Source: a bacterium (GTDB lineage: Bacteria; Sysuimicrobiota; Sysuimicrobiia; Sysuimicrobiales; Segetimicrobiaceae). From it: a stretch of 64,000 nt of DNA. The DNA is taken from contig DATGHU010000025.1 in the NCBI GenBank assembly GCA_035307765.1, forward strand, positions 21,916 through 85,915, read 5' to 3'. The translations under genes were made by a program, and so were the position numbers. The notes under the pieces are model-generated. The model had not been told where the DNA came from. It searched no databases and saw nothing but the letters and a program-made list of their open reading frames with translations. This document shows, one piece after another, positions 8,974-18,804 of the stretch (its first letter is position 1; every line of letters begins with the position of its first letter).

Positions 8974-10014
8974 GTGGCCGACCCGCTGCTTTCAGTCCGA
9001 AACCTGAAGACCTACTTCTATACCGACGAAGGGGTCGTTCGGGCGGTCGATGGCCTCAGCTACGACCTGCAACGCGGGGAGACGCTGGGCATCGTCGGGG
9101 AGTCGGGGTGCGGCAAGAGCGTCCACGCCCTGTCCGTGATGCGGCTGATCCCGACGCCGCCAGGCAAGATCGTGGACGGGCAGATCTTCTTCGAGGGTCG
9201 GGATCTGCTGAAGTTGTCCGACGAAGAGATGCGGAAGATCCGCGGCAACCGGATCGCGATGGTCTTTCAGGAACCGATGACCTCGCTCAATCCCGTGCTC
9301 ACGATCGGCGAGCAGATCGCCGAGGCGGTGATGCTTCACCAGCGGCTCGACAAAAGGGCCGCCTGGGGGCGCGCCGCCGAGATGCTCGATCGCGTGAAGA
9401 TCCCCTTGGCCAAGCAGCGGGTGAAGGACTACCCCCACCAGTTCTCCGGAGGGATGCGCCAGCGCGTCATGATCGCGATGGCGCTCTCCTGCAACCCTTC
9501 CGTGCTCCTGGCCGACGAGCCGACGACCGCGCTGGACGTGACGATTCAGGCGCAGATCATCGAGTTGATGCGCGAGCTGCAGCGGGACTTCGGGACGTCG
9601 ATCATCATGATCACCCACAACCTCGGGGTGGTCGCGGAGATGTGCGACAACGTCGTCGTGATGTACGCCGGCCGGCCGGTCGAACACACCGACATCAAAC
9701 GGACCTTTAAGGAACCCAAACACCCGTACACCTGGGGCCTGCTGCACTCCGTCCCGAAGCTGTACGTACGGCAGGAGCGGCTGGTCCCGATCGAGGGACA
9801 ACCCCCGAGCCTGATCGACCTGCCGCCGGGGTGTTCGTTCGCCCCGCGGTGCCCGTTCGCCATGGAGGTCTGCGTGCAGGTCGATCCGCCTGACCTGACC
9901 GTGTCCCCCGGGCACACGGCGAAGTGCTGGCTGTACTCGGACAAGGCGACGGAGAAGGAGAAGGAAGCCGCCGCGGCGGCGGGCCTGGCGGCGTCGTTGA
10001 GCTCGTCCACGTAG
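8974..10014 (+). CDS. dppD: peptide ABC transporter ATP-binding protein, DppD/OppD type
   Basis: Cytoplasmic ATPase that energises the permeases. 346 residues from GTG 8974, which is preceded by GGGGAGGGG. Walker [10 protein letters not shown] (about 42-50), Q-loop in [13 protein letters not shown] signature FSGGMRQR (about 157), Walker [14 protein letters not shown] (about 178-190) and switch His in MITHNLG. The C-terminal oligopeptide domain has the Cys-containing segment [14 protein letters not shown]. Permease pairs lie on both sides of the two ATPase genes, so both pairs may share them. Confidence 0.95.
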   Translation: MADPLLSVRNLKTYFYTDEGVVRAVDGLSYDLQRGETLGIVGESGCGKSVHALSVMRLIPTPPGKIVDGQIFFEGRDLLKLSDEEMRKIRGNRIAMVFQEPMTSLNPVLTIGEQIAEAVMLHQRLDKRAAWGRAAEMLDRVKIPLAKQRVKDYPHQFSGGMRQRVMIAMALSCNPSVLLADEPTTALDVTIQAQIIELMRELQRDFGTSIIMITHNLGVVAEMCDNVVVMYAGRPVEHTDIKRTFKEPKHPYTWGLLHSVPKLYVRQERLVPIEGQPPSLIDLPPGCSFAPRCPFAMEVCVQVDPPDLTVSPGHTAKCWLYSDKATEKEKEAAAAAGLAASLSSST

Positions 10015-10044
10015 TTCGCATCCCGGACGGGGTGGGGGGGACGG

Positions 10045-11079
10045 ATGGCAGCGAACAGCGAGATTCTCCTGGAGGTCAAGAACCTCCGCAAGTACTACCC
10101 GGTGACGAAGGGGTTCATCTTCCAGCGCCAGGTGGGGGCCGTCAAAGCGGTCGACGATATCAGCTTCTTCATCCGGAAGGGCGAGACCCTCGGGCTGGTG
10201 GGGGAGTCCGGGTGCGGCAAGACCACCACGGGCCGGGTGATCCTCCGGCTCCAGGAGCCGACCCAAGGGGAAGCGCTCTTCGAGGGACGGGACATCTTCA
10301 AGCTCCGGAAGGAAGAGCTCCGCCGGCTCCGTCGGGACATGCAGATCATCTTCCAGGATCCGTACTCCTCGCTCAACCCGCGGATGACCGTCGGGGACAT
10401 CATCGGCGAGCCGCTGGAGATCCACAAACTCGCCCGCGGGAAGGAAAAGGTCCGGCGCGTTCAGGAGCTGCTCGAGGTCGTCGGCCTCTCCCCGTACCAT
10501 GCCAACCGCTACCCCCACGAGTTCAGCGGCGGCCAGCGGCAGCGGATCGGGATCGCCCGGGCGCTCGCGGTCAACCCCAAGCTGATCATCGCCGATGAGC
10601 CGGTCTCCGCGCTCGACGTCAGCATCCAGGCGCAGGTGCTCAACCTCCTGGAGGAGCTGCAGAAAGAGTTCGGGCTGACCTACCTGTTCATCGCGCACGA
10701 CCTCTCGGTGGTGAAGCACATCAGCGACCGGATCGCCGTGATGTACCTCGGGAAGATCGTGGAGCTGGCCGCGACCGAGGACCTGTTCAGCACCCCCCAG
10801 CATCCCTACACCGAGGCGCTGCTCTCCGCGGTGCCGATCCCGAACCCGGAACTGCGCCGGGAGCGCATCATTCTGCCGGGGGACGTGCCGAGCCCCATCA
10901 ACCCGCCCTCGGGGTGCCGGTTCCACACCCGGTGCCTGTACGCCGAGCCGAGGTGCAAGGTGGACGAGCCGGAGTTCCTTGACGACGGCCGCGGGCACTT
11001 TACCGCCTGCCACGTCATGCCGTTCAAGACCCAGCGCAGCAAGGCCGCGGTGCTGCCCCGGCAGGCGGTGAACCCCTAA
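10045..11079 (+). CDS. dppF: peptide ABC transporter ATP-binding protein, DppF/OppF type
   Basis: Second ATPase of the heterodimer. 344 residues; it starts 30 bases after dppD with a G-rich site (GGGGTGGGGGGGACGG) before ATG 10045. Walker [12 protein letters not shown] (about 53-63), [14 protein letters not shown], signature FSGGQRQR (about 160), Walker [14 protein letters not shown] and FIAHDLSVV. The oligopeptide C-terminal domain has [18 protein letters not shown] weak hairpin (11083-11101) follows the stop, before a new promoter. Confidence 0.95.
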   Translation: MAANSEILLEVKNLRKYYPVTKGFIFQRQVGAVKAVDDISFFIRKGETLGLVGESGCGKTTTGRVILRLQEPTQGEALFEGRDIFKLRKEELRRLRRDMQIIFQDPYSSLNPRMTVGDIIGEPLEIHKLARGKEKVRRVQELLEVVGLSPYHANRYPHEFSGGQRQRIGIARALAVNPKLIIADEPVSALDVSIQAQVLNLLEELQKEFGLTYLFIAHDLSVVKHISDRIAVMYLGKIVELAATEDLFSTPQHPYTEALLSAVPIPNPELRRERIILPGDVPSPINPPSGCRFHTRCLYAEPRCKVDEPEFLDDGRGHFTACHVMPFKTQRSKAAVLPRQAVNP

Positions 11080-11082
11080 GTG

Positions 11083-11101
11083 AACCTCCCGCGGGGGTTC
11101 T
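11083..11101 (+). repeat. hairpin after dppF
   Basis: GAACCTCC pairs with GGGGGTTC around a CGC loop (eight pairs, one G-T). It lies just after the dppF stop and before the next promoter. No long T-run follows, so termination efficiency is uncertain. Confidence 0.4.
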
Positions 11102-11132
11102 CCGTATTCTCGGGGACCAATCGATGTCGCTT

Positions 11133-11160
11133 TTGCTTCGGGTTGGGGCATGTCTAGGAT
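11133..11160 (+). promoter_or_regulatory. candidate promoter of binding protein 2
   Basis: TTGCTT (11133-11138) and TAGGAT (11155-11160) are separated by 16 bases. The transcript would begin near 11167, about 20 bases before ATG 11188, with GGGGGGCGGAG as ribosome-binding site. It would allow the second transporter set to be expressed separately. Confidence 0.45.
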
Positions 11161-11187
11161 ACGCATCACTTCGGGGGGCGGAGACCG

Positions 11188-12948
11188 ATGAGGAGCCAGC
11201 GGCTGGGGGCGTTGTGTCTGGTCGGCGTATTGTTCGTGCTGACCCTGGGCACCGGTGCGCGCGGGGCCAGCGAACCCGTCAAGAATCCGGATACGTTCGT
11301 CACGCTGCGGTACGGGGATCCCGAAAGCCTCGACCCGGCCTGGGCCTACGACACGGCGAGCACCGAGATCGTCTACCCCAACGTCTACGAGGCGCTGATC
11401 GGCTACGACGGCACCGTCCTCTCGCACTACGTGCCGATGCTCGCCACGGCGGTCCCCTCGCTGGCCAACCATCTGGTCAGCGCCGACGGGCTGACGTACA
11501 CCTTCCCGATCCGGACGGGCGTGAAGTTCCACGACGGCACGACGATGACGCCCGAGGACGTGCGGTACTCGATGCTCCGGTTCATGCTGCAGGATCGGGA
11601 CGGCGGGCCGTCCTGGCTGCTGCTGACCCCGCTGCTCGGGGTGGCCAGCACCCGCGACTCCGCGGGAAAGATCGTCGTCACCTACGAGCAGGCGGCCAAG
11701 GCCGTGGCCGTGCAGGGGGACAACGTGGTCTTCCACCTGGCGCATCCCTATGGGGCGTTCTTGAGCATTATGGCGGCGTGGTCGTTCGTGCTGCCCAAAG
11801 CCTGGGCGGCGGCGCACGGCGATTGGGACGGCAACCCGGCCACCTGGCAGAAGTACAACAACCCCAAGCTGCAGGACCGCTACGAGTTCGACCACATGAA
11901 CGGCACCGGGCCGTTCACGCTGGAGTCGTGGGACCGGCAGTCGAAGCAGATCCTCCTCACCCGAAACGCCGCGTACTGGAGAAAGCCGGCCCGCCTGGCC
12001 CGGGTGGTGATCCGCAACGTCTCGGAGTTCACCACCCGGCGGCTGGCGCTCCAGCAGGGAGACGCCGACCTCGTCGCGGTGGACCGGTCGGACCAGAGCA
12101 AAGTGGAGGGGCTGCCCGGGGTGAAAATTGAGGACAACCTGCCATTGCTCGTCCTCCAGGTGCTGCAGTTCAACTGGAAGATCGACGCCACCGGCAATCC
12201 CGATGTGGGCAGCGGGAAGCTCGACGGGAACGGGATCCCGCCGGATTTCTTCAGCGACGTCCACGTCCGCCGCGCCTTCGCCTACGCCTTCGACTACGGG
12301 ACCTTCATCCGGGATGCGTACCGGGGAAAGGCCATCCAGCCAAACGGTCCGATCATCCAGGGGCTCCTCGGGTACACCCCAACCGCCCCAGTGGTCGCGT
12401 TCGATATCGCCAAGGCGACCCAGGAGTTCAAGGAAGCCTGGGGAGGGAAGCTCTGGGACGCCGGGTTCAAGTTTACGCTGACGTACAACACGGGGAACTC
12501 GGCACGCCAGATCGCCTCCGAGATCATCAAGGACAAGGTGCAGGCCATCAACCCGAAATTCAAGATCGACGTCCGGAACATCCAGTGGTCGACGTTCCTC
12601 GGGGCCACCCGGGCGCACAAGGGGACCCTCTACGCGCTGGGGTGGGCGGTCGACTATCCCGACCCCGACGATTTCGCGGCGCCGTTCATGGACAGCCGGG
12701 GGACCTACCCCCCGGAAAACAGCTATAGCAACCCCGAAGCCGACAAACTGGTGAAGGAAGGCGCCGAGGCCACCGATCCCGCAAAGCGGAAGGCGATCTA
12801 CGAGCAGCTGACCAAGGTGTCTTCCAATGACGTCCCCTACATCTACGAGGCGCAGCCGACTGGTTTTGCGGTGATGCGGTCGTGGGTGCGGGGATGGTAC
12901 TACAACGCCGTGATCATCCAAGACTACTACCCATTGTTCAAGCAGTAG
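11188..12948 (+). CDS. peptide ABC transporter substrate-binding protein 2
   Basis: SBP_bac_5 family, 586 residues. A clear signal peptide (LGALCLVGVLFVLTLGTGARG-type core, cleavage near residue 26) is followed by ASEPVKNPDTFVTLRYGDPESLDPAWAYD. It shares most of its sequence pattern with the frameshifted binding protein 3 (SLANHLVSADGLTYTFPI, AAAHGDWDGNPATWQKYNNPK, QQGDADLV), so the two are recent paralogs, while binding protein 1 is distant. The ATG has GGGGCGGAG upstream. A perfect 12-pair hairpin follows the stop. Confidence 0.92.
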   Translation: MRSQRLGALCLVGVLFVLTLGTGARGASEPVKNPDTFVTLRYGDPESLDPAWAYDTASTEIVYPNVYEALIGYDGTVLSHYVPMLATAVPSLANHLVSADGLTYTFPIRTGVKFHDGTTMTPEDVRYSMLRFMLQDRDGGPSWLLLTPLLGVASTRDSAGKIVVTYEQAAKAVAVQGDNVVFHLAHPYGAFLSIMAAWSFVLPKAWAAAHGDWDGNPATWQKYNNPKLQDRYEFDHMNGTGPFTLESWDRQSKQILLTRNAAYWRKPARLARVVIRNVSEFTTRRLALQQGDADLVAVDRSDQSKVEGLPGVKIEDNLPLLVLQVLQFNWKIDATGNPDVGSGKLDGNGIPPDFFSDVHVRRAFAYAFDYGTFIRDAYRGKAIQPNGPIIQGLLGYTPTAPVVAFDIAKATQEFKEAWGGKLWDAGFKFTLTYNTGNSARQIASEIIKDKVQAINPKFKIDVRNIQWSTFLGATRAHKGTLYALGWAVDYPDPDDFAAPFMDSRGTYPPENSYSNPEADKLVKEGAEATDPAKRKAIYEQLTKVSSNDVPYIYEAQPTGFAVMRSWVRGWYYNAVIIQDYYPLFKQ

Positions 12949-12957
12949 CACACGTCG

Positions 12958-12986
12958 GCGGGCCGGCCCCGGGTGGGCCGGCCCGC
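12958..12986 (+). repeat. perfect 12-pair hairpin between binding protein 2 and its permease
   Basis: GCGGGCCGGCCC (12958-12969) and GGGCCGGCCCGC (12975-12986) are exact inverted repeats with a CGGGT loop. The structure ends 7 bases before ATG 12994. It has no T-run, fits an intercistronic stabiliser that favours the binding protein over the permease, and could hinder ribosome access. Confidence 0.7.
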
Positions 12987-12993
12987 ACCGCCG

Positions 12994-14019
12994 ATGATCG
13001 CCTTCATATTTCGCCGGCTGCTCCTCCTCCCATTCGTCGCCCTGGGCGTGTCGCTGCTGATCTTTTCCCTGACGCAGTTCCTGACCCCGGCGATGCGGGC
13101 CAGCCTCTACATCCACGACCCAAAACAGCTGGCGGCGCTGCCGGAGATCATCCGGAAATACCACCTCGATCAACCCGTCTACGTCCAGTACGGAGGGTGG
13201 CTCGCCCAGATCGCGCACGGGGATCTCGGCTGGAGCGAGACGGCGCGGGAGCCCGTCGCCGACGCGATCCGCGGCTACTTCCCCGCGACCTTTGAGCTCG
13301 GCCTCTACTCGTTCCTCTGCATCCTCGGGTTCGGCATCTGGCTGGGGACCCAATCGGCGGTGCACAAGGACCGGATCATCGATCACCTCAGCCGGTTCAC
13401 GTCGATCAGCGGGGCCTCGCTGCCGACGTTCGTCTGGGGCCTGCTGCTGCTGATGGTGTTCTACGGCCACTTCGGCTGGTTTGCGCCGGGGCGGCTCTCG
13501 CTCGACGCCGACCTGTTCGTGCACAGCCCCCGATTTCACGCATTTACCGGCCTCATGACCATCGACGCGGTGCTGAACGGCCAGTGGTGGGTGTTCTGGG
13601 ATGCGGTGCGCCACCTGGTGCTGCCGGTGGCGACGCTGACCTACTACCTCACGGCCGTGCTCGTCCGGATCACCCGCTCCTCGATGCTGGAGACCTTGGC
13701 CGCCGACTACGTCCGCACCGCCCGGGCGAAGGGGCTGGCGCAGCACGTGGTCGTCGACAAGCACGCCCGCCGGAACGCCCTCATCCCGGTGATCACCCTC
13801 GCCGGGCTCCTCTTCGTGGGGCTGCTGAGCGGGGTGGTGATCACGGAGACCGTCTTCAATTTCCCGGGGATCGGCCGCTGGGGCGTGGGGGCCAGCCAGC
13901 AGCTCGACATCCCCGCGGTGACCGGGTTTGCGCTGATCTTCGCCGGCCTCCTCGTGCTGGGAAACCTCTGCGCGGACGTCCTCTACGCCGTGGTGGACCC
14001 GCGGATCCGACTGCATTGA
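12994..14019 (+). CDS. peptide ABC transporter permease, DppB/OppB type (set 2)
   Basis: 341 residues from ATG 12994, the first codon that begins directly with the membrane-entry segment MIAFIFRRLLLLPFVALGVSL; a GTG at 12973 would add seven residues inside the hairpin. EAA loop DYVRTARAKGLAQHVVVDKHARRNA and the C-terminal signature ADVLYAVVDPRIRLH identify the DppB type. It probably pairs with the next permease and uses DppD/DppF, as no other ATPase gene is near. Confidence 0.93.
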   Translation: MIAFIFRRLLLLPFVALGVSLLIFSLTQFLTPAMRASLYIHDPKQLAALPEIIRKYHLDQPVYVQYGGWLAQIAHGDLGWSETAREPVADAIRGYFPATFELGLYSFLCILGFGIWLGTQSAVHKDRIIDHLSRFTSISGASLPTFVWGLLLLMVFYGHFGWFAPGRLSLDADLFVHSPRFHAFTGLMTIDAVLNGQWWVFWDAVRHLVLPVATLTYYLTAVLVRITRSSMLETLAADYVRTARAKGLAQHVVVDKHARRNALIPVITLAGLLFVGLLSGVVITETVFNFPGIGRWGVGASQQLDIPAVTGFALIFAGLLVLGNLCADVLYAVVDPRIRLH

Positions 14020-14966
14020 GCGCGGTACGCTCCGCCCCAGCCCTCCCCCTCTCGCGGGCGTCCGGCGTGCCGCGGCGGGTGGAGACCGGGTGGCACCGCA
14101 CGGTGCGCCGGTTTCGGAAGAACCCGCTGTCCGTGCTCGGCGGGCTGATCGTGGTGCTTTTTGCGCTGGTCGCCCTGCTGGCCCCGGTCCTGGCGCACCC
14201 GACCGAGCGGAATCCCTACATGATCCCCCACTCCGGGTACTCCAGCGATCCGCGCCCGCCCGGGCCGGGACACCCCTTCGGCACCACCGAGGAGCAGTTC
14301 GACCTGTACTACGGGGTGATCTGGGGGGCGCGCACCGCGTTCGTCGTCGCGCTGACGGTGGTGGCGACGGCCGTGGTCACGGCGCTGATCCTGGGCAGCG
14401 TCAGCGGGTACTACGGCGGGCCCGCGGACGAGCTGGTGATGCGGATTACCGACATCTTCCTGGCATTCCCCGGGCTGATCCTGGCCGTGGTGATCGTGGC
14501 GGTGCTGGGGCAGAGCGTCCGGAACGCGGTCATCGCCATCGCCGTGGTGGAGTGGCCGACCTACACCCGCCTCCTGCGGGGCGAGTTTCTCCGGGTGCGC
14601 GACATCGAATACGTGCAGGCCGCCCAGGCCCTGGGGGGTGGCGACTTCCACATCATCACCCGCCACGTGATTCCCAACACCATCTATCCGATGTTGATCC
14701 TGGCCTCGTTGAACATGGGGGGCATCGTCATCACCTTCGCCGCCCTCTCCTTCTTGGGCCTCGGCGCGCCCCCCGGCTACGCCGACTGGGGGCAGCTGAT
14801 CAACCTGTCCCACAACTGGATCGCGGGAACGGCCGGCGACCCCTTCACGTACTGGTACACCCTCATCGTCCCGGGGACCGCGATCTTCCTGTTCGTCCTG
14901 GGATGGAACCTCCTCGGGGACGCCTTCCGCGACATTTTCGATCCCCACCTTCAGGGGAGCCGGTAG
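14016..14966 (+). CDS. peptide ABC transporter permease, DppC/OppC type (set 2)
   Basis: 316 residues if translation starts at TTG 14016, which forms a TTGA overlap with the upstream stop; GTG 14067 and GTG 14079 are alternatives that still precede span 1 (NPLSVLGGLIVVLFALVALL). FGTTEEQFDLYYGVIWGARTAF replaces the usual GTDxxGRDxxSRxxxGxR motif of DppC, a noticeable deviation. EAA loop YVQAAQALGGGDFHIITRHVIPN and the C-terminus NLLGDAFRDIFDPHLQ are normal. A stem-loop and then binding protein 3 follow. Confidence 0.9.
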   Translation: MSAVRSAPALPLSRASGVPRRVETGWHRTVRRFRKNPLSVLGGLIVVLFALVALLAPVLAHPTERNPYMIPHSGYSSDPRPPGPGHPFGTTEEQFDLYYGVIWGARTAFVVALTVVATAVVTALILGSVSGYYGGPADELVMRITDIFLAFPGLILAVVIVAVLGQSVRNAVIAIAVVEWPTYTRLLRGEFLRVRDIEYVQAAQALGGGDFHIITRHVIPNTIYPMLILASLNMGGIVITFAALSFLGLGAPPGYADWGQLINLSHNWIAGTAGDPFTYWYTLIVPGTAIFLFVLGWNLLGDAFRDIFDPHLQGSR

Positions 14967-15013
14967 CCGCCCATCCAGGGAACCCGTTCCTCCTGACCGA
15001 ACACGGTCTCCAT

Positions 15014-15040
15014 GGGCGAGGCCCGTCCGCGGGCTCGCCC
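15014..15040 (+). repeat. hairpin before binding protein 3
   Basis: GGGCGA-G-GCCCG (15014-15025) pairs with CGGGC-TCGCCC (15030-15040), eleven pairs with one bulged G and a TCCG loop. It lies between the set 2 DppC stop and the GAGGAGGGGGAGGAG ribosome-binding site of the next gene. Confidence 0.6.
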
Positions 15041-15067
15041 GTCCATCTGCCAGAGGAGGGGGAGGAG

Positions 15068-16841
15068 ATGCACACGGTACCATGGATCCGGCGCACGACC
15101 GCCGTGGCCGCCGCGGTGCTCCTGATCGGCGCACTGAGCGTGGTCACCGTTCGCGGCGCGGGGGAGCCGGTGAAAAATCCGGGGACGTTCGTCGAGCTGC
15201 AGTTTGGGGATGTGAGCAGCCTCGATCCCGATCTCGCCTACGACATCTACTCCGCCGAACCGATCTGGCCCAACGTCTACGAGACGCTGATCACGTACAG
15301 CGGGTCGTCGCTCGACAAGTTTCAACCGATGCTGGCGACCGAAGTGCCGAGCCTGGCCAACCACCTGATCAGCCCGGACGGGCTCACCTACACCTTTCCG
15401 ATCCGGAAGGGCGTCCACTTTCACGACGGGTCGGTGATGACCCCCGATGACGTCGTCTACTCGATCCGGCGGTTTCTGCTCCAGGACAGGCCGGCGGACC
15501 GGCGTGGCTCCTGCTCAGCCCGCTCTTGGGGATCGACAGCACCCGCGACGACAAGGGGAAGATCCAGGTGGCCTTCGCCGACGTCGCGCGGGCGGTGAGC
15601 GCCAAGGGCGACGACGTCGTCATCCACCTGAAGAAGCCCTTCGCGCCGTTCCTGACGATCATCGCCGCCTGGGGAGGCGTGATGCCGCGCGCCTGGGCGG
15701 CGGCGCACGGGGATTGGGACGGCAGCGCGGGGACGTGGCAGAAGTACAACAACCCCAAGACCGAGGACCGCTACGCCTTCGACCACATGGACGGCACGGG
15801 GCCCTTCAAGCTCGATCACTGGGACCGCCAGGCCAAAGAAGTCCTCCTCGTCCGGAACGACAGCTACTGGCGACTCCCGCCGCGCTCGAGCGGGTCGTGA
15901 TCCAGTCGGTGGCGGAGTTCACCGCCCGGCGCCTGCAGCTGCAGCAGGGCGACGCCGACCTGGTCGTCGCCTCGCTGAACCAGGAGAACCAGCTGCGCGG
16001 CCTGCCGGGCACGGTGATCGAAGACAACCTCCCCCAGATCGCCGTCCAGACGCTGCAGTTCAACGTCAAGATCAACACCGAGGCCAACCCGGACGCGGGC
16101 AGCGGCCGCCTGGACGGCGCGGGGATCCCGCCGGACTTCTTCGCCGACATCCACGTGCGGCGGGGATTCGCCTATGCCTTCGACTACGCCGCGAACCTGA
16201 ACGGGGCCTACGCCGGCAAGGGCGTCCTGCCCCACGGCCCGATCGTGCAGGGGCTGCTGGGGTTCGACCCCACGATCCCGGTGTACACGACGAGCCGCGA
16301 GAAGGCCGTCGCCGAGTTCAAGGAGGCGATGGGGGGCAAGGTCTGGGACACCGGGTTCAAGCTCACGATCCCGTACACCGCCGGGAACACCGCGCGGCAG
16401 GTGGGGGCGCAGATCGTCAAGGACACGGCCGAGGCGATCAACCCCAAGTTCCAGATCGCGTCCCGGCCGGTGCCGTCCAGCGCCCTGACTGACCTCCTCT
16501 TCAGCCACAAGGGGACGATGTACTTCCTGGGCTGGTTCGCCGATTATCCGGACCCGCACGACTTCGCGCAGCCGTTTCTGTCGGCGAACGGGTACTTCCC
16601 GGTCCGGGGTGGGTACCGGAATCCCGAGGCGGACCGGCTGATCGACCAGGCCGTCGGCACCGCCGACCCGGAGAAGCGAAAGGCCCTCTACAAGCAGCTC
16701 TCCATGATCGCCTACAACGATGTTCCGTACCTGTTCCTCGTCCAGCCCGTCACCTACTACGCGATGCGCTCGTGGGTGCACGGCTGGTACTACAACCCGA
16801 TCTACCCGGGGCAGTACTTCTACACGATCAGCAAGCGCTGA
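15068..16841 (+). pseudogene. peptide ABC substrate-binding protein 3, broken by two single-base deletions
   Basis: A paralog of binding protein 2 with a good start (ATG 15068 after GGAGGAG) and signal peptide. Reading runs in one frame to FLLQDRPA (about 15496), continues one base back as GPAWLLLSPLLGIDSTRDD to DSYWR (about 15870), then one base back again as TPAALERVVIQSVAEFTARRL to the stop at 16841. Each shift equals the loss of one base in a G-rich context (near 15494-15498 and 15871-15872). With both bases restored the product would have 591 residues and align end to end with binding protein 2. It is either a recent pseudogene or carries two sequencing errors; the rest shows no decay. 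Confidence 0.85.
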
Positions 16842-16865
16842 CCCGCCGGGCGTTCTCCGATGAGT

Positions 16866-16900
16866 CCGCGGGGCGGCCCGATGCTTGAGCCGCCCCGCGG
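16866..16900 (+). terminator. strong hairpin ending the peptide-transport region
   Basis: CCGCGGGGCGGC (16866-16877) and GCCGCCCCGCGG (16889-16900) are perfect inverted repeats with an 11-base loop. No T-run follows, so it is a terminator only if this lineage uses GC-rich T-less hairpins. It separates the transport genes from gatC. Confidence 0.6.
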
Positions 16901-16905
16901 CGCTG

Positions 16906-16914
16906 TGCTACGAT
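16906..16914 (+). promoter_or_regulatory. extended -10 box upstream of gatC
   Basis: TGCTACGAT follows the hairpin directly and resembles the extended -10 boxes of other genes here. Transcription near 16921 would leave a 28-base leader with a run of six G as ribosome-binding site before ATG 16949. Confidence 0.4.
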
Positions 16915-16948
16915 GACACCGGATGGACGATTGGGGGGCATCGCAGCG

Positions 16949-17239
16949 ATGATCGATGATCGGACCGTGGCGCGTGTCGCCCGACTCAGCCGGCTGGAGC
17001 TCTCCGCGGAGGAACGCGATCGGTTTCGCGCGCAGCTCGGGCAGATCCTCGAGTACGTGCAGTCGCTCGACGCCCTCGATGTGAGAAACGTCCCGCCGAC
17101 CGCGCACGTGCAGGCGGCGGTCAACGTCCTGCGCGATGACGTCGCCGCTCCCTCCCTCGATCAACGCGCGGCGCTCGCGAACGCCCCCGCCGAGGAGGAC
17201 GGCTACTTCGTCGTTCCGCCGGTGATCACCGAGGAATGA
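16949..17239 (+). CDS. gatC: Asp/Glu-tRNA(Asn/Gln) amidotransferase subunit C
   Basis: Small subunit that stabilises GatA against GatB. 96 residues from ATG 16949, the normal family length; a start at 16913 would add 12 unconserved residues. Seen: [34 protein letters not shown] (helical N-terminal part), then the extended tail with [10 protein letters not shown] and [12 protein letters not shown]. The stop overlaps gatA (ATGA). Confidence 0.93.
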   Translation: MIDDRTVARVARLSRLELSAEERDRFRAQLGQILEYVQSLDALDVRNVPPTAHVQAAVNVLRDDVAAPSLDQRAALANAPAEEDGYFVVPPVITEE

Positions 17240-18723
17240 GCACAGCGCCCGGTCTCGCCGACCGGTCGGCCTGGGAGCTGCGCGACCTGTACCGGCGGCG
17301 GGAAACCTCCCCGACGGAGGTGGTGCGCGCCCTCCTCGACCGCATCGCCGCGGAGGAGCCGCGCCTGCATGCCTATCTGTCCGTGGACCGCGAGACCTCG
17401 CTGGCCGATGCCGCGCGGTGGGACGCCGCCGCCGGCGCGGAGGACGCGCCGCCGCTGGCCGGGATCCCGGTGGCGATCAAGGACAACATCTGTACGCGCG
17501 GCTGGCCGACGACCTGCGCCTCGCGCACGCTGGAGCGGTTCCGGCCCCCCTACGACGCGACCGTTGTGGCGCGGCTGCGCCGGGCCGGCGCGATCCTGGT
17601 GGGGAAGGTCAACCTCGACGAGTTCGCGATGGGCAGCAGCACCGAGTACTCCGCCTTCGGGCCGACCCGCAATCCCTGGGATCCCACTCGGGTCCCGGGG
17701 GGCACGAGCGGGGGCCCGGCGGCGGCGGTGGCGGCGGGGGAGGCCACGCTGGCGCTCGGGTCGGACACCGGCGGGAGCATCCGCCAGCCCGCGGCGTTCT
17801 GCGGCGTGGTCGGGCTCAAACCGACCTACGGCCGGGTCTCGCGGTACGGGCTGGTCGCGTTCGCGTCGTCCCTCGATCAGATCGGTCCGCTTGCCCGCGA
17901 TGTGCGCGACGCCGCGCTCCTGCTTCAGGTGATCGCGGGGCACGATCCGGCCGACGCCACCTCCGCCCGGGTCGAGGTGACACCCTACCTGGAGCGGCTG
18001 ACCGGGGAGATCCGCGGGAAGCGCCTGGGCGTGGTGCGCGAGTTCTTCGCCGAGGGCCTCGATCCGGCGGTCGGCGCAACCGTCCGCGAGGCGATCGCGA
18101 CCTGCCGCCGCCTCGGCGCGGTGTGCGAAGACGTCTCGCTGCGCCTCGCCGCCTCCGCGCTGCCGGCCTACTACATCATCGCGCCCGCCGAGGCGAGCAG
18201 CAACCTGGCGCGGTACGCCGGCGTTCACTACGGGCACCGGTCGGCGGAGGCCCGCGATCTCGAGACGCTCTATTCGCGGACCCGGCGGGAGGGGTTCGGC
18301 GCGGAAGTCAAACGGCGGATCATGCTTGGCACCTACGCGCTCTCCGCCGGGTACTACGAGGCGTTCTACCTCCGCGCCCAGCGCGTCCGGACGCTGATCC
18401 GCCAGGACTTCGAGGCGGCCTTCGCCCGGTTCGACGCGCTGATCGGCCCGGTCGCGCCCACCACGGCGTTCCGGCTGGGGGAGAAGGTCGACGATCCGCT
18501 GCAGATGTACCTGTCCGACATCTACACCGTGCCGCTGAATCTCGCCGGGATCCCGGGGATCTCGGTGCCCTGCGGGTTCGTCGGCGGGCTCCCGGTGGGG
18601 CTGCAGGTGATCGGCCGACCCTTCGACGAGGAGACGATCCTGAACGTGGCCTACGCCTTCGAGCGGGCCACGCCGTTTCACACCGCGCGGCCCCCACAGG
18701 CCGGCGGCCAGTCTCGGTCATGA
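17236..18723 (+). CDS. gatA: Asp/Glu-tRNA(Asn/Gln) amidotransferase subunit A
   Basis: Amidase that releases ammonia from glutamine for transamidation of Glu-tRNA(Gln) and/or Asp-tRNA(Asn). 495 residues. The amidase-signature triad is present: Lys82 in [11 protein letters not shown], Ser158 in PGGTSGGP, and Ser181 in [25 protein letters not shown]. The usual GGSSGGS is GGTSGGP here, which leaves the catalytic Ser. The gene starts by an ATGA overlap with gatC and precedes gatB by 81 bases. Confidence 0.96.
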   Translation: MSTAPGLADRSAWELRDLYRRRETSPTEVVRALLDRIAAEEPRLHAYLSVDRETSLADAARWDAAAGAEDAPPLAGIPVAIKDNICTRGWPTTCASRTLERFRPPYDATVVARLRRAGAILVGKVNLDEFAMGSSTEYSAFGPTRNPWDPTRVPGGTSGGPAAAVAAGEATLALGSDTGGSIRQPAAFCGVVGLKPTYGRVSRYGLVAFASSLDQIGPLARDVRDAALLLQVIAGHDPADATSARVEVTPYLERLTGEIRGKRLGVVREFFAEGLDPAVGATVREAIATCRRLGAVCEDVSLRLAASALPAYYIIAPAEASSNLARYAGVHYGHRSAEARDLETLYSRTRREGFGAEVKRRIMLGTYALSAGYYEAFYLRAQRVRTLIRQDFEAAFARFDALIGPVAPTTAFRLGEKVDDPLQMYLSDIYTVPLNLAGIPGISVPCGFVGGLPVGLQVIGRPFDEETILNVAYAFERATPFHTARPPQAGGQSRS

Positions 18724-18804
18724 CTCCCCGGTCAACGCCGCCCGCCGGCGGGTGGCGGCGCGTCGGGTGGGCCCTCGCCCCGATGCCCGGGAGGCGGTAG
18801 CGGC

